A DNA stretch of 64,000 nucleotides from assembly GCA_025769875.1 (NCBI GenBank), contig JAGFNK010000046.1:1-64000 (forward strand), given 5' to 3'. Position numbers and translations under genes: made by a program. The stretch comes from Russula earlei (Eukaryota; Basidiomycota; Agaricomycetes; Russulales; Russulaceae). The notes beneath the pieces were generated by a model, which was given only the letters and a program-made list of their open reading frames with translations, had not been told where the DNA came from and ran no database searches. Of this stretch, positions 24,693 through 36,432 are shown one piece after another (within the stretch, counting starts at the first letter, position 1; every line of letters starts with the position of its first letter).

Positions 24693-27600
24693 ATGACATC
24701 CGACTCCTGGGATGAAATGAGCGCGAAGGTGCGTAGCGCGTTTCGCGCTTCTGAGGACTGTCTTCAGAGGGACTACCATAGTATCCAGGCTCAGTTCCGT
24801 CTTACCGTTCAACGGTTAGGCCAACTACGAGACCGCAAAGACGCACAGGGGCAAGTCATCGGCAAAGATATTTCGATCCTCCTTCAGCAGGGCAACGAAA
24901 CATTGGCTCGCGCGAAGGCTCAACGGTTGATCCAGGATGAAATTATGGGCCACTTGCTAGGGATCTTGCAGATGCAAATAACCGTCCTCCTCGAGTATTT
25001 TTCGGACCTTGAAAGGTACGCATTCCACGACTATCAGTGTCTTTGCTCATAGGTAATTCTTCCAGCGGCAATTTGAGCCCCGCAGTCCTCGAAGCTGCGT
25101 CAACTATCGTATTTGCCGCGCCACATGTGGATTCTAAAGGTGTGACGATTCTGTTATACTCCGCTTAGACTTTCTACGACATCGGTATTCTAGACTTGCT
25201 TGCCTGCCGCGATTTTCTCGGAGTACGTCTAGGACCACATTTCCTTCAGACCGCTGAGACGAACAAAGATCGTTGTGTACCCGCACGGGTTTGTATAAAT
25301 GTCAACCTCCAGACTACGTGTGGGCTGACTCGTGATACCGAAGGTCGTCAAGGCGCTGTCCGCGCCTCCCGTCTCAACTGCGACTATGCAGGCTTACCTT
25401 GCAAGCATCGCATTTTCATATAATGTACAGTGGACCCCGGAACACCGGCCGAGTGATGTGTGAGTCATTACGGGAGGAGTCCTGCTACCTCTCTGATGAC
25501 CCGTCAGCCTGGGTGCCCTTTCCGAGCTCTTGGACAGGTCGAGCGACACACCGATGGTTGACATGTCTCAGTTAAGCAAGCTCTGCGCCTATGGTCGGTC
25601 TGACGTTGTCCATGTCTCGCTTTGCTCAACCATCGGTAGGAATTCCTAATTCTCCTTCCTGGTTGCGCCCTAGGATTTGGAGGTGAGGGCTTGTAGAGGT
25701 AGCTTCTCTCTCCCAATAACGTGAATCGCCAGGTTATTATTGGGAACGCTACCCGCTCTCAAATCATCGTGGGAGGCCGATGCCCAAAAACAAAGGGAAA
25801 GCTATTATGTTCGCAGTGTCCACTCCATCTAGGTCTGGTTAGCGTTCTTATAATGATGATGGTTCCAGGATCTTGTGCGCCGGCTGCTCGAGCCATTTTC
25901 CGACCTTCCTCCTCCTACATCTCCTCTGGGTCCTCTGGACGCCGCGCTAACCAGTTCCATCAAAGATCTGTTCCGCGTTCCGGCTACTCTCTTCTCCGAT
26001 CTGCAGGAGGAGCCAGAAGGCATTGGCGACTGTCCTCTAGACCCCTCTGCCAACAAAAGGATTAAAATTCCCTGCTCTGCCAACCTGGACATCCGTCTCA
26101 GAGCAATCAACCGAGACAATGATATTTCTGAAATTCGTTTAGGTGATGAAGCAGATCTGATTCCCGAAATATCTGTGACATCTCCGGGCGTCGACGGCTC
26201 AACACCTCACCAAACTATCTTTTCTTCCCATTCTTTCAATACCGGAAACGCACATCCCAAACATGCTTCCGCTCTCATACGTCTCCTGTATATCCACTCG
26301 TGCTTGAATCCAGCCAACCAATCCCCCCATGTAGCCTCCTTGCTAATTCCTCTATATTCTGTGCTCCATCAAGAGGTGGAATCACTCGATGCGGCCCATG
26401 TTGAGGCGGACACATTCTGGCTCTTTGAAGCCATGGTAGGGGAGTTTGCAGAGCTTGAAGATGAGGAAGGAGGAAACGCATGGATGCGCCGTTTTGGCGC
26501 TCGACTTGAGTGGGCAGATCCAGAATTGTCTGCAGATCTGGTAGGTTTGACACGGACGCTCAGGGAGAAATGCGTATTAACGTCCCATCTCAAAGCGTTC
26601 GAAGGGTCTTGACCCAGGACTCCCCCATTACTCTTAGTACGAGCTTGATTGACCGCATGACAATGTGCTGACCCTTCCATACGTAGCCGATGGCTGGCAC
26701 CTCTGCTCACACACACGCTACCGCTTCCGTCCGTTCTGTCTGTATGGGACGCATTGTTCGCTCGCCCTAAGACAACACGGTCTTCATCACCCAAACTTGA
26801 GGCTCTGCTTGACATTTGTACCAGTATGTTGATTCGTGTAAGAGGGCCGCTCTTTCGGTATGCCACGATTGGTCCCTCGCCTTATCTCCCTCTAACTGTG
26901 TCTTAGCCTTGGCAAGACAGCGCGACATACACCAAGCCTTTGGACCGAGGAGAACTTGCTACTCGGCCCTTCGTCCCCATTGCGAGTATGGGAACTAAAC
27001 GATGCCTTCATAGAAGGCATGAGCCTTCTCCAGGAGTACCCCGTAGCGTCTGCAGGTGGCATCGATAACATCCTCCAAACAGCAGTGGAACTGAGGAGGC
27101 GCAGGGAGGAAGAGTCGAAGGCATCGAATACTAACACCACGCTTGGATCTCGCCTGCGTGACCAAATATGGAAAGGTTTCACTTACCAGAGTACCTCGAC
27201 ACCTTCCTCGCCAGAGACTTCCGAGAATTCGGTGGAAGAATCACGAGATGAGGGCGACGAAACTGAGACGCCCTCTGCAAGTGCTTCCCCGTCTACGGGC
27301 AATCTTACGTCGCGATTAGCCAGCGTGGTCTGGCAAGGAATAACAAATCAAAGCGCTATGGAAGTCCCTCCCTCTCCAGAGTCCACTGTCTCCTCTTTCC
27401 CAGCTTCACCTTTGCGGCCTCCTTCTCCTGTGTCTTCTATACCTCCCCCATCTGTATCACCGCCGCCACCTGTATCTCCTCCTGTATCTCCATCCTCTAC
27501 CGCTTCGTCCTGGTGGAGCTACGCCGAAAAAATCAGGGACTCGGACGCGGCTGCCTCCCTTTCTAAGGTCAGCACGAACTGGAGGGTGAAGGCTATGCAA

Positions 27601-29043
27601 GCGTGGAATAAGACACCCACATCTCCTACCTCCGCTGCTTCAGATGGTGCCCAATCACATGTTAGACGCGCAACTGACCTTGCGGGTCATACCGCCTCGG
27701 CTCCTCCCCACGAGAGATCATTCTCCGACACTTTTCGCAGTGAACCATATTCCCCACCTCCTCGCCCAGCTTACTTCCGATCTCCGCGTAATAGCATGCT
27801 TCCGCAGCCCAGAAGCCGTTTATTACGCTCTCCTACGCCTCCGGATTCCGGTGACGACACCGCTTCGACACAGGCGAAAAGCCTCAAGGACTCCATTGCA
27901 TCTCTTGCAGGGTTGTCAACCGTGACTTCATCGAAATTTTCTTCAAAATCCGGCCCTAGACCCCTGCTACTTAATTCCTCTTCTTTATTTACCGGATCCA
28001 CGTCTCCCACGCCGCTCCGCACCCCTCCCTTGCATATGAAGGGTGATTCGCTGTCGTCTACCACCCCTCCAGCGTCTGAGGTGGCGAAGAAAACCCGACG
28101 TCATGACAGCAGCCATTCGGAATGGGAGTCTGATACGTTAGGAAGTCGCATCGTCCCTCTCAATCGCCGCTCTGTCTCCCCCATGGCACCGCAATTCCAC
28201 ACAGGTCATGGCCGTTTGCAGTCCCTCCCATCTGAAAAGGGTGTCAATGGACAAGACTTGTCTCTGAATCAGGGATCGAATTCACCGTCTGCACTTAGCG
28301 ACGGATCAGCGAGTCGGGGCTGGAGCACGATGGACCGGTTGGATTCTCCCACAACGATTCCTGCTTCACCCCCTCTGTATACTCCACCACCTCCATTGGC
28401 CGCCCTCAGCCAAGCTGCGCTGTCGAGTGCCGATTCTCAGCGCGGCCCCATAGTTATCTCAGAGCAAAGTATTCACGTCGTAGAAACCCCAAACCCGGCC
28501 AAGAGGCTAGTACGTAAAAAAACGCCCATACCGACCCGCGGGCATCACACGTCAGATTCGTCTATCGCACTCGAGGCGTTTCCCCGGGGGCCGCGCCAGC
28601 GACCCAAACGCCCCGCGCAATACGCCCCGTCAATACCCCCTCAAGCCGGGTCTCCGGTGGACCACACCATCCCGGATACTTTAGCCCCGCCGGAAATACT
28701 CGATGATCATGACACTGCCGTGACACCGCGCGCATCCGTATTCCAGTCGGAACTCACTGAGGAAGACTCGGCGTCCTCTTCGTCTCCAGTTTTCCCAACA
28801 CTGCCACCAATCCGGACGAGAAAACTCTCAAGTGATAGTCGTAAAGCGAATGGGGATACCCCCGAGCCCCGTGCCCGGAAGATCTCGTCCAGCAGTCACT
28901 CCCCCAGAACACGGAAGGTGTCGGAAGGCAGGTCGACTAAACGCGTTGAAAGTGCCTCTGAGGAGGGCGACGATGAAGGATACGACGACCTATTGAGTGC
29001 GTATGAGAGCGAAGACAGCGTTGCCCATCACGTTCTACACTAA
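24693..29043 (+). CDS. IST1 domain apparently fused to a TBC (Rab-GAP) domain
   Basis: The N-terminal part matches IST1, an ESCRT-III-like regulator of Vps4: FRLTVQRLGQLRDRKDAQG, RAKAQRLIQDEIMGHLLGIL, then SPAVLEAASTIVFAAPHVD, CRDFLGVRLGPHFLQTA and AYLASIAFSYNVQW. A 48-nt intron (25460-25507, donor GTGAGT, acceptor CAG) continues the frame into LGALSELLDRSSDTPMVDM and a TBC domain (SWLRPRIWRLLLGTLP, YYDLVRRLLEPFS, ALIRLLYIHSCLNP, FWLFEAMVGEF, RWLAPLLTHTLPLPSVLSVW). A Ser/Pro-rich tail of about 600 residues ends at 29043. If the intron is not used, IST1 stops at 25461-25463 and a separate TBC gene could start at ATG 25554. Presumed role: endosomal trafficking. Confidence 0.8.
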
Positions 29044-29147
29044 ATCGGTGTTTCCGGTTCTCTATCGTCACTGCATCTAACATACTATACTACGTGTGCA
29101 TGTATGATAACTTCGACAAGTTCATAAAGTATAGCTGCGCAGTGGCT

Positions 29148-29904
29148 TCACATGTTCACTATACTTTGCACGTCTCCTACTCCGTGTTGTAGACATTCAT
29201 GGATACCATGATATATCTGAAGTAATACCGGAAATCGAGGCAGCGTATTCTGGGAGAGCAATGAGCAAGTCCCGAACAGATATATGGACAAGCCTCACGT
29301 TACCTCGTAGGCAACCTCAAGGCACTGCTGTCCTCGCGAAGAGTAGAGAACTGCAAGATAGTAACGCACGTCCCATCTCCGCAGCCCTTCATTAATTAGC
29401 ACATCTTGCACCTCGGTCAAGGGTATAAACCTCCTAGAAACAAAGAGTGGCAGGGAGGGGAGCCCGCGATGTGTTTCGAGCTGAATGCCATAGGGCGGGA
29501 GAACGAGGACTGACTCTGGAAGTGGGCATTAGACCGGACGACAACAGAATTCGCTACAACCCCATACCCCAGAGGACCTGTCTAAGCTTCAAATATACAA
29601 GCAGCCCGAGCCCTACCCCCGTGGCAATCATCAGGACTGGGTTTCTTTTCACCTAACCCGGGCGTCGTGAGTCACCGACAGGGGAAAAGAGACGACGAAG
29701 AGGACGCACTGAAGGCCATAACAGACCGAAAAACATCACCGAGCACACGTCAAACATTGAAATCCATGACAATCCGTTGGCGACGCGCCAGCGTTGGCTG
29801 CGCGACGCGTGCCAGTTTTCGACGCGGTACTCGCGATACAAGCCCGGAGTCTCTATAACCAGGAGCTCAGGGTGCGCTTCTGCGAGCGGTCGGGAACGCC
29901 GCAT
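29148..29904 (-). CDS. GPI15: GPI-GlcNAc transferase complex subunit PIG-H
   Basis: PIG-H is part of the ER complex that adds GlcNAc to phosphatidylinositol, the first step of GPI-anchor synthesis. MRRSRPLAEAHPELLVI starts at 29904. Two hydrophobic segments follow (FDVCSVMFFGLLWPS spliced to VKRNPVLMIATGVGLGLLVY), then the PIG-H block ESVLVLPPYGIQLETHRGL, RRFIPLTEVQDVLINEGLRR, WDVRYYLAVLYSSRG and LPRFPVLLQIYHGIHECL. Four exons join in phase over short introns. No single open frame exceeds about 130 codons, so the gene is easily missed. It is divergent from ALG3. Confidence 0.85.
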
Positions 29905-29986
29905 GCGGTTGCGTAGAAGGTCCAATCCCTCTGAGCTCCAGGTCTGTCTGGGCCGTCGATGGCGTGTGTGTAAAATGAGAGGAGGG

Positions 29987-31714
29987 ATGGATTCGTGGAC
30001 GTGAGAATAACCTCCGCTTGGCCCAAGCCAAGAAGCCCGGCGCAAGAAGCCTGGCGCCTTCTTCCAGCCCTCGCAACCCCCGCCTCACTGGTGCTGCTGG
30101 GTGCTACTGCCGACGATTCAACTTTCATCTGACCCCTGCCTCGGCGTACCGCTCCTAGTCAAGCTGGGAAGCTCAACCGATACTGACACCTCCCGCGGCC
30201 GTCGTGGCCTTGCGTCCTTCGGGCTTTCAACCATCACTGCCTCCTCTCTCGTGAATCTAGCAAAGCGACTGCTTTTCGATCCCCAATTCTTTTGGACCCT
30301 CGCAAGCCTAGTTGTCGTCGCAGATGTAGCCCTTACTCAGCTTATTATTCGTTTTGTTCCATGTAAGTAGAAAGTCACTGCCATCTGTCGTGTCCCACCA
30401 TGACCGGGATCGCGATGCAGTCACCGAAATCGACTGGGAAACTTATATGTATCATGTCAAACTCTTTCTGGATGGAGAGCGAGACTATTCTGTTATTTCT
30501 GGGCCAACGGGTCCTTTAGTGTGAGTGGTCGTCATCCTGAAGAGAGGGTTCGGAGCTGCTGAAAACGGTTTGCATAGATATCCCGCGGGACACGTTTACA
30601 TTCACGTCCTTCTTTACAAACTCACAGACGCAGGCCGAAATCTCGAACTGTCTCAACAGATCTATGGTTTCCTATATTCTGCGTCTCTGATTCTTTCTTG
30701 CGCGATCTATCGCAAGGCAGACGGCGTTCCTAATTGGATCTTGTTGCTGCTACCATTGAGCAAACGTCTTCATTCAATATATGTATTGCGACTCTTCAAC
30801 GACGTATGGGCTGTCGTACTCACCCAACTCTTCATCCTTGCACTTGGCGAAGGTCTGTCTGATCTCGCCACGTTACTTTTTAGGTGAGAGTCAGTCGCAT
30901 ACCCGTCTCTGCGCCACTGACGCTCTCATGGAGCCTCGCTCTTTCCGTCAAGATGTCCGTCCTGTTGTATCTCCCTGCCTTTCTAGTTGTGCTTGTCAAA
31001 CTTCGCGGCCTGGCTACTACTACTCGGCTGTGCCTGACGATCTTCTCAGTTCAAGGGCTGCTGGCGTACCCCTTCCTTCTCGATCACCCGTTACAATACG
31101 TCAGGAACGCATTTGACTTGGGGCGCGTATTCCTCTACAAATGGACCGTCAACTGGAGGTTCTTGGATGAAGATAGATTCCTGGACCCAAAGTTCGCAAA
31201 GGCACTACTTGTCGGACACGCTTCGGTTCTTGTTGCGTTTGGGCTCTTTCGGTGGTGCCAAAGAGCAGGAGGGGTTATGGCGGTCCTCAACAAGGCCATC
31301 CAGCACCCGAACCGCCCGGGGAGTTCGGTTCTTGTCACAACTGACGGTACGTCCAAGGTGTCCCCCAGCTCGTCATGTTACACTCACGACGTTCATCTAG
31401 AAATCATAACAATTGCCATGACGTCTAACCTGATCGGAATACTTTTCGCGCGCTCGTTACATTACCAGTTTTATTCGTGGTACGCTTATCAAGTGCCCTT
31501 GTTGACGTGGAGGACGCGCTATCCTGTCATTCTAAAGTATGTGTGATAAGTGTCGGATTGATCTCGTCTGACCGTGAGTAGGCTTATCATCATCGGGGCA
31601 ATAGAGTATGCGTGGGATGTGTACCCATCGACTACGATTTCCTCCGCGGTGCTATGCGTATCCCACGTCGTACTCTTGGGGGGAATTTGGTTTGGATATG
31701 CGGAGGGGAAATAG
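29987..31714 (+). CDS. ALG3: Dolichyl-P-Man:Man5GlcNAc2-PP-dolichol alpha-1,3-mannosyltransferase
   Basis: It adds the first lumenal mannose to the N-glycan precursor in the ER. Reading: [20 protein letters not shown], then [20 protein letters not shown], the [16 protein letters not shown] block, [52 protein letters not shown] and [16 protein letters not shown]. The end is at 31714. It is multipass throughout, and the introns are phase-consistent. The 5' end is unresolved: no in-frame ATG opens the first long frame, and an ATG at 29987 with an intron ending near 30171 would work. Confidence 0.92.
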
Positions 31715-31802
31715 ATAGATGGAGTCAAGGACCGGACCGACAAACCGCACTCACGCTTGTAATCTACCATCACATTTTATTCTACAATCGTCTATCTAGA
31801 CG

Positions 31803-34800
31803 ATGTCCACTCAGCGTGTCATCGTTACTTATTCCGCACATCAGTCTTTTCTTTCTTCCGATCAATGGGTACAAATCCATGCTGCGTTTTCGGCTCAGCT
31901 CCCTCTCAGGAGCATTCATTGGAAGTCACAGACGCGTCCTTCCATCCGGACAATTCAAGAACTTGAAGTCCAGCTCGTTCCCCTGAATACCGTTCGTGAC
32001 GAGAATACCTCCCAAGTTCCGTATTCGCTTCTAGAGAGACCATTGCTGAACATCTACATCGTAACATGTGAGGTAAAACGACCAACCAATCTATCCGTCT
32101 GACGGTTTATGTCTCCTCGAGCAGGACGGCGACACGTATAAAAGCACTGTCAAGAAGCAGATCAAAGATTGGCAGATGCTCCTAAGTCATCGCAAGAACC
32201 AGGAATGGATCGTCGTACAAGTCGTCCGATCCAACGCCCGTAATGTGTCTAAAAATATCTTCCAAATCAAGAGCAAGGTGCTCGACAAGATACGGGCAGA
32301 CTTCAATACGGACAAACGGGACAGGTATGTGCCATTAGGTCTTCGGTTTCAGTGTTGTGATTTCGACCGTTGGTAGATGCGTACAGCTTGCGTGGCCTGC
32401 AGCCATGGACAATCCCGCAGCCTGGGCCGATCTTCTTACTAAGGTCAAAGACGGGCTGGTGTTCGCATTCGATACGGCCGTATCCCAGAGGGACGAGGAA
32501 GTTAAGCGATCGGAAAGCCAACGATCAATGCCGGGATGGAATTTCTGCACATTTTTTATTCTGAAGGTGCCGTTAGCCCCATAAGCCCTCATTCTCTACA
32601 CTGGATCATGCCTTCACTCGTTCAGGAAAGCCTGGCCGCATCATTCGAAGGAATGAATCTCCCCGAAGATGCTCTACGATGTTATGACGAATTGGATTTG
32701 ACGTTTGCACATGTGCTTAAGGAAAAGAACCTGTCTTGGTTCGGCACCCTCATCATTCCTGGCCCGGATGATGACTCCCTGCCTCTTCTTTCGATCACTA
32801 AAAAGCCATACCGTGATCTGATTGTCGCAAATACTGTATCTGTCTTCGACCTCCGCATATACATGCTCGCGAGGCAATGCAGCCTCCTCGCGAAAATGGG
32901 CAAAGTCTCGGATATTTGTTGTAACGTCGTGACGTTCCTCACATCTTTCGGGAGGCACCTCCGTGAAGTTAGCGTAAGTCGATTGCATACCGTCCTGTTT
33001 CTAAACAAACAGTTGATTCATATCCCATCAGGCTATTCTACCCTCATTCTTTATCGAATCCTGGACGCACTCTTCGGCACTCAGTGCCGTAGAACAGGTT
33101 GAGGTCTGGGCGAAAGACATACAGCTAGAGAGTATTTTGCTGAACCAATTCAATGCTTGCAAAGGCGAGCTACTCGAGCTGGCACGCCATCAGGTAACCT
33201 TTCGTCCCTCAGATCGCGCGATTGCCGACATATTTCCAGTTGGATGTCTTTGGGATACAGTTGGGCCTCTTGCCGTCTAGGCCACCATTCTCCCTCTCGC
33301 TTCCCAGCGTTCCCATCTCTCCTCATGAGGGGATGCGAGAATCTCGCTTCATCACCAATCCTCAGCTCCTGAAGTGTTTGGGGAATCAGGACTCGTTCTA
33401 TGATTTGTATATCGAGCTGACCAACCGTGCAATTGAGGTTTATGTGAAGGCTGGGCGTCGTAAGTTTGCACTGAGACTACATGGCAGCCTGGCAGCGTTG
33501 GACGTGTAAGTGGCAACCGTCGTTGTTCTGATTCCAATTGACGAATCGCTTTCACAGTCACAGAGGTTCTTTGAATTCTGCCCTTCAAACATATTCATCG
33601 TTGCCAGCACACTACGCACAACATGAATGGACTTGGTTAGAGTCCTACATGCAGTTGCAGGCGATCAACGTCTATGCTCTCGCGCGTACTGACAGAGAAA
33701 AGCAATGGGTCCATATCGTTCTCAGATATCTTAAACAATTTTCAAGTGACTCCGATGCTGTGTCATCGATAAGCCAAGAGGACAACGTCAAGCACATAAC
33801 GAGTCTGGTGGACTCGTTAAAAGCGGTTGTCGACGAGCTCAGAGAACGTTTGTAGTTTTTTTATTCTTTTCCTGGCCGATCGATAGCCTCACTTAAGTTC
33901 CCTTATTCAGCGATCTCATATTCCGAGCATCCCGCGCTCTCTGTTCGTGTATTAGACACACTTACAGTTCCTGCAGAAGATGAAGATGGTTCTTTCCTCC
34001 GTGTTTCGGTGCTCAATTTGTTGCCCTGCGTGAGCGTCTATGTTGTCCTCGAGGGCGTTTTTTTTTCTGATACCGATCATACATCAAGCCTCTCCCAATA
34101 AATGAAATTAACTTGAACTTATCTGGCCGAGAGTCCGAAAAGCTTCGGTTCTGCGCCAATGTCAAGGTGTTAGAGCCTGGAACCTCAACTTTCAGGCTAT
34201 TTTGTCCGGTATGTTGTCCTTGAGGTCGTCCAGACTTGAGCCATTTACCCTATCCCAGTCGTCCTCCTGGGGGACCTATGTCTTAGAACAGACTGAAGTG
34301 GTGTTGTCAAATCTCCGTCTGCAATGGAATCACCGACCAACTTCCAAGAGCTCTAACAAGCCTTCACGGACCAAGCATACTAAACCGATTCTGATCCGGC
34401 TCGTAAAAGATCCGCATGCTCTCGATGTGCGATTGAAACGGCCCCTCTCTGGTAAGTGAAAAATCCTTGAAATAGAACATCTTAAACTTGTCGGGTACAG
34501 TTGAGTTAGGACTGGGAATGCCCTCTAAACTTTTGCTGGTCATCTCTTCCGGTAGAAATGACGTGCTAAAGGGCGTGCTCAAGCTATCCGGGCCACCAGG
34601 TCTCACCTTTCGCTTCCAGGATTCTGTGTTGGACGGTCACGGTGAGTCCCAGAACGTCGGCTAGCCACATGGCTAAAGGTTACTCTTCAGATACTTTGGC
34701 ATCTCTTGAATGCGCAGCAGATAACATTTCAATACTGAATCTGGCTAAAAATTCCGAAGTTGCGGTATTGATACCGCATAGTGATGCCTCAACGTACCAC

Positions 34801-36380
34801 ACCATGGTTAGCACTTGTCACTCACCATTTGGGATGGACGCACACTCATGAAGCGTATGAAAGCAAATTACTATTCTGGTAACATATAACACGACAAAGG
34901 AACCATCAGTCGATCGCACTCTCTCTCAGAGCAGCAGAGTGCAGGCATCTTTACCAATCACCGTCAATGTCCAGGATTTTTTCCGAGGCGAGAGGTCAAA
35001 ATAAAGTGATTCGAGTAGTTTTCCACTGCTCAAGTATTTTTCAGGTTGTTCTCAAGATTCACAATATCATCAGCCGCGCAACAATACATCCGTGTATCTT
35101 CGGCTACTTTGGAAGATGCAATGACCACAGAGGGCTTTCCATCTTTGGTACGCTCTCACAACCGCGTGAGATCATTGTTCGTCCCCAAGAGTATGGCATC
35201 GCAGATATCGCTCACGTTTTGTTAGACCATCACTCCTGCACGCCCCGCACATTTCTTATTTGAACTCGTTTCACAACATGGCCGAGGTCAGATGCCCTGG
35301 TCATATTACAGATGATCCGCTAATCTAGGTTAGTTCTTGACCCGTTGAGTCTATGCATCAAGTATCGAATGTTGCGAGATGGTACGTATATTTGTCCCCT
35401 CCGGATATATCATCTAATCTTTGCTATCAGAGGTTGAGGCCGTGGTCGAACAAGCTGTTGACCAAGCTCTGGGTGGTTTCTCTCAACATGAGCCTGATCG
35501 CAGTCGCTTGATCGCACACTTGATTCATGCCCTGGAAAGTGACCCAGGCTGGGTTGAGCTTTATGGCGTTACTGGCGAGCTAAAGGTTCCGACATCCGAC
35601 GATGACGGTGTCCCCAAGGAAATTCTAACCCGAGTTCGAGAGGTAAGTTTCCCAAGTTCACCAGTCGGCGGAGGGAGAAGACACTTATCATTCCACAGAT
35701 GTTGGAAGCGGGTCGGCCTGCAGTTGTCAGCAGTCCCTGGCGAGAGCTGCGCATTCAAGTCGACGTACCAGTTATGGACGCACGTCTCATTATCAATCAA
35801 GCTCGAGTCTATTCAGGTTCTAACGCGAGTTACTGCATCTCCGCAGATACTTGCCGCTGTGCAATTCCGCATTCTGATGACACCCTTCCACTGCGGAGTC
35901 AGCGTCATCAAATCAACTAATTTTATTATATGCTGGACAGCCTATTCCAGCTTCATTATCTATCCAGACTTCCTTCCACTGGGGCACAAGGGCAAGGACG
36001 GGACGTAAATCATACCAGATGCGGTTCGACATTGAGGAGATGGTGCAAGACTGGCTCATCAGCGGGAGAAAGCGCGGAGACTTCGAAGCTGAGGTATGTC
36101 TATACCGACGTGATTGACCTTTTTTGGTGACTGAACCAAGTAACGACCTTAGGACGGGTCAACTTTGACTGTTCCTTTGACACTGGTTGCACTTCACCAC
36201 GGCGAGCTATCGTTACCCAAAGTGGTGGTTTTCCCCAAGCCTCTGGAGGGAGAGGTGACCATGAAATCATTAACGCTTCCGAACATTGAGGCCCATCAGG
36301 TTCACGGAGCGGAGAAGGTGCTTATCCATCCGAGAGGTGGCCGAAGTACATTCGTTGTTGGGATGGCAGAGAGAGAGTAG
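31803..36380 (+). CDS. TRS130: TRAPP II subunit Trs130/TRAPPC10
   Basis: This is a subunit of the TRAPP II complex, which activates Rab GTPases at the late Golgi. The start MSTQRVIVTYSAHQSFL is followed by SIRTIQELEVQLVPLN, the SLLERPLLNIYIVTCE block, KNQEWIVVQVVRS, WNFCTFFILK-ESLAASFEGMN, EKNLSWFGTL, TKKPYRDLIVANTVSVFDLR and, at the C-terminus, LVALHHGELSLPKVVV to RGGRSTFVVGM. About 15 introns were joined by hand, and none required a frame break. An in-frame TAG at about 35223 falls inside an intron (GTGAGA donor). The stop is only 52 bp before the RRP3 start. Confidence 0.92.
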
Positions 36381-36432
36381 CCGGATTATGTAATTTACCT
36401 TAACCGCAGATCTGGCAGAAAACATTAAATTG

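Noticed and set aside
35160..35230. In-frame TAG in TRS130
   Set aside because: It lies at the acceptor of a GTGAGA...TTAG intron; the spliced frame is open.
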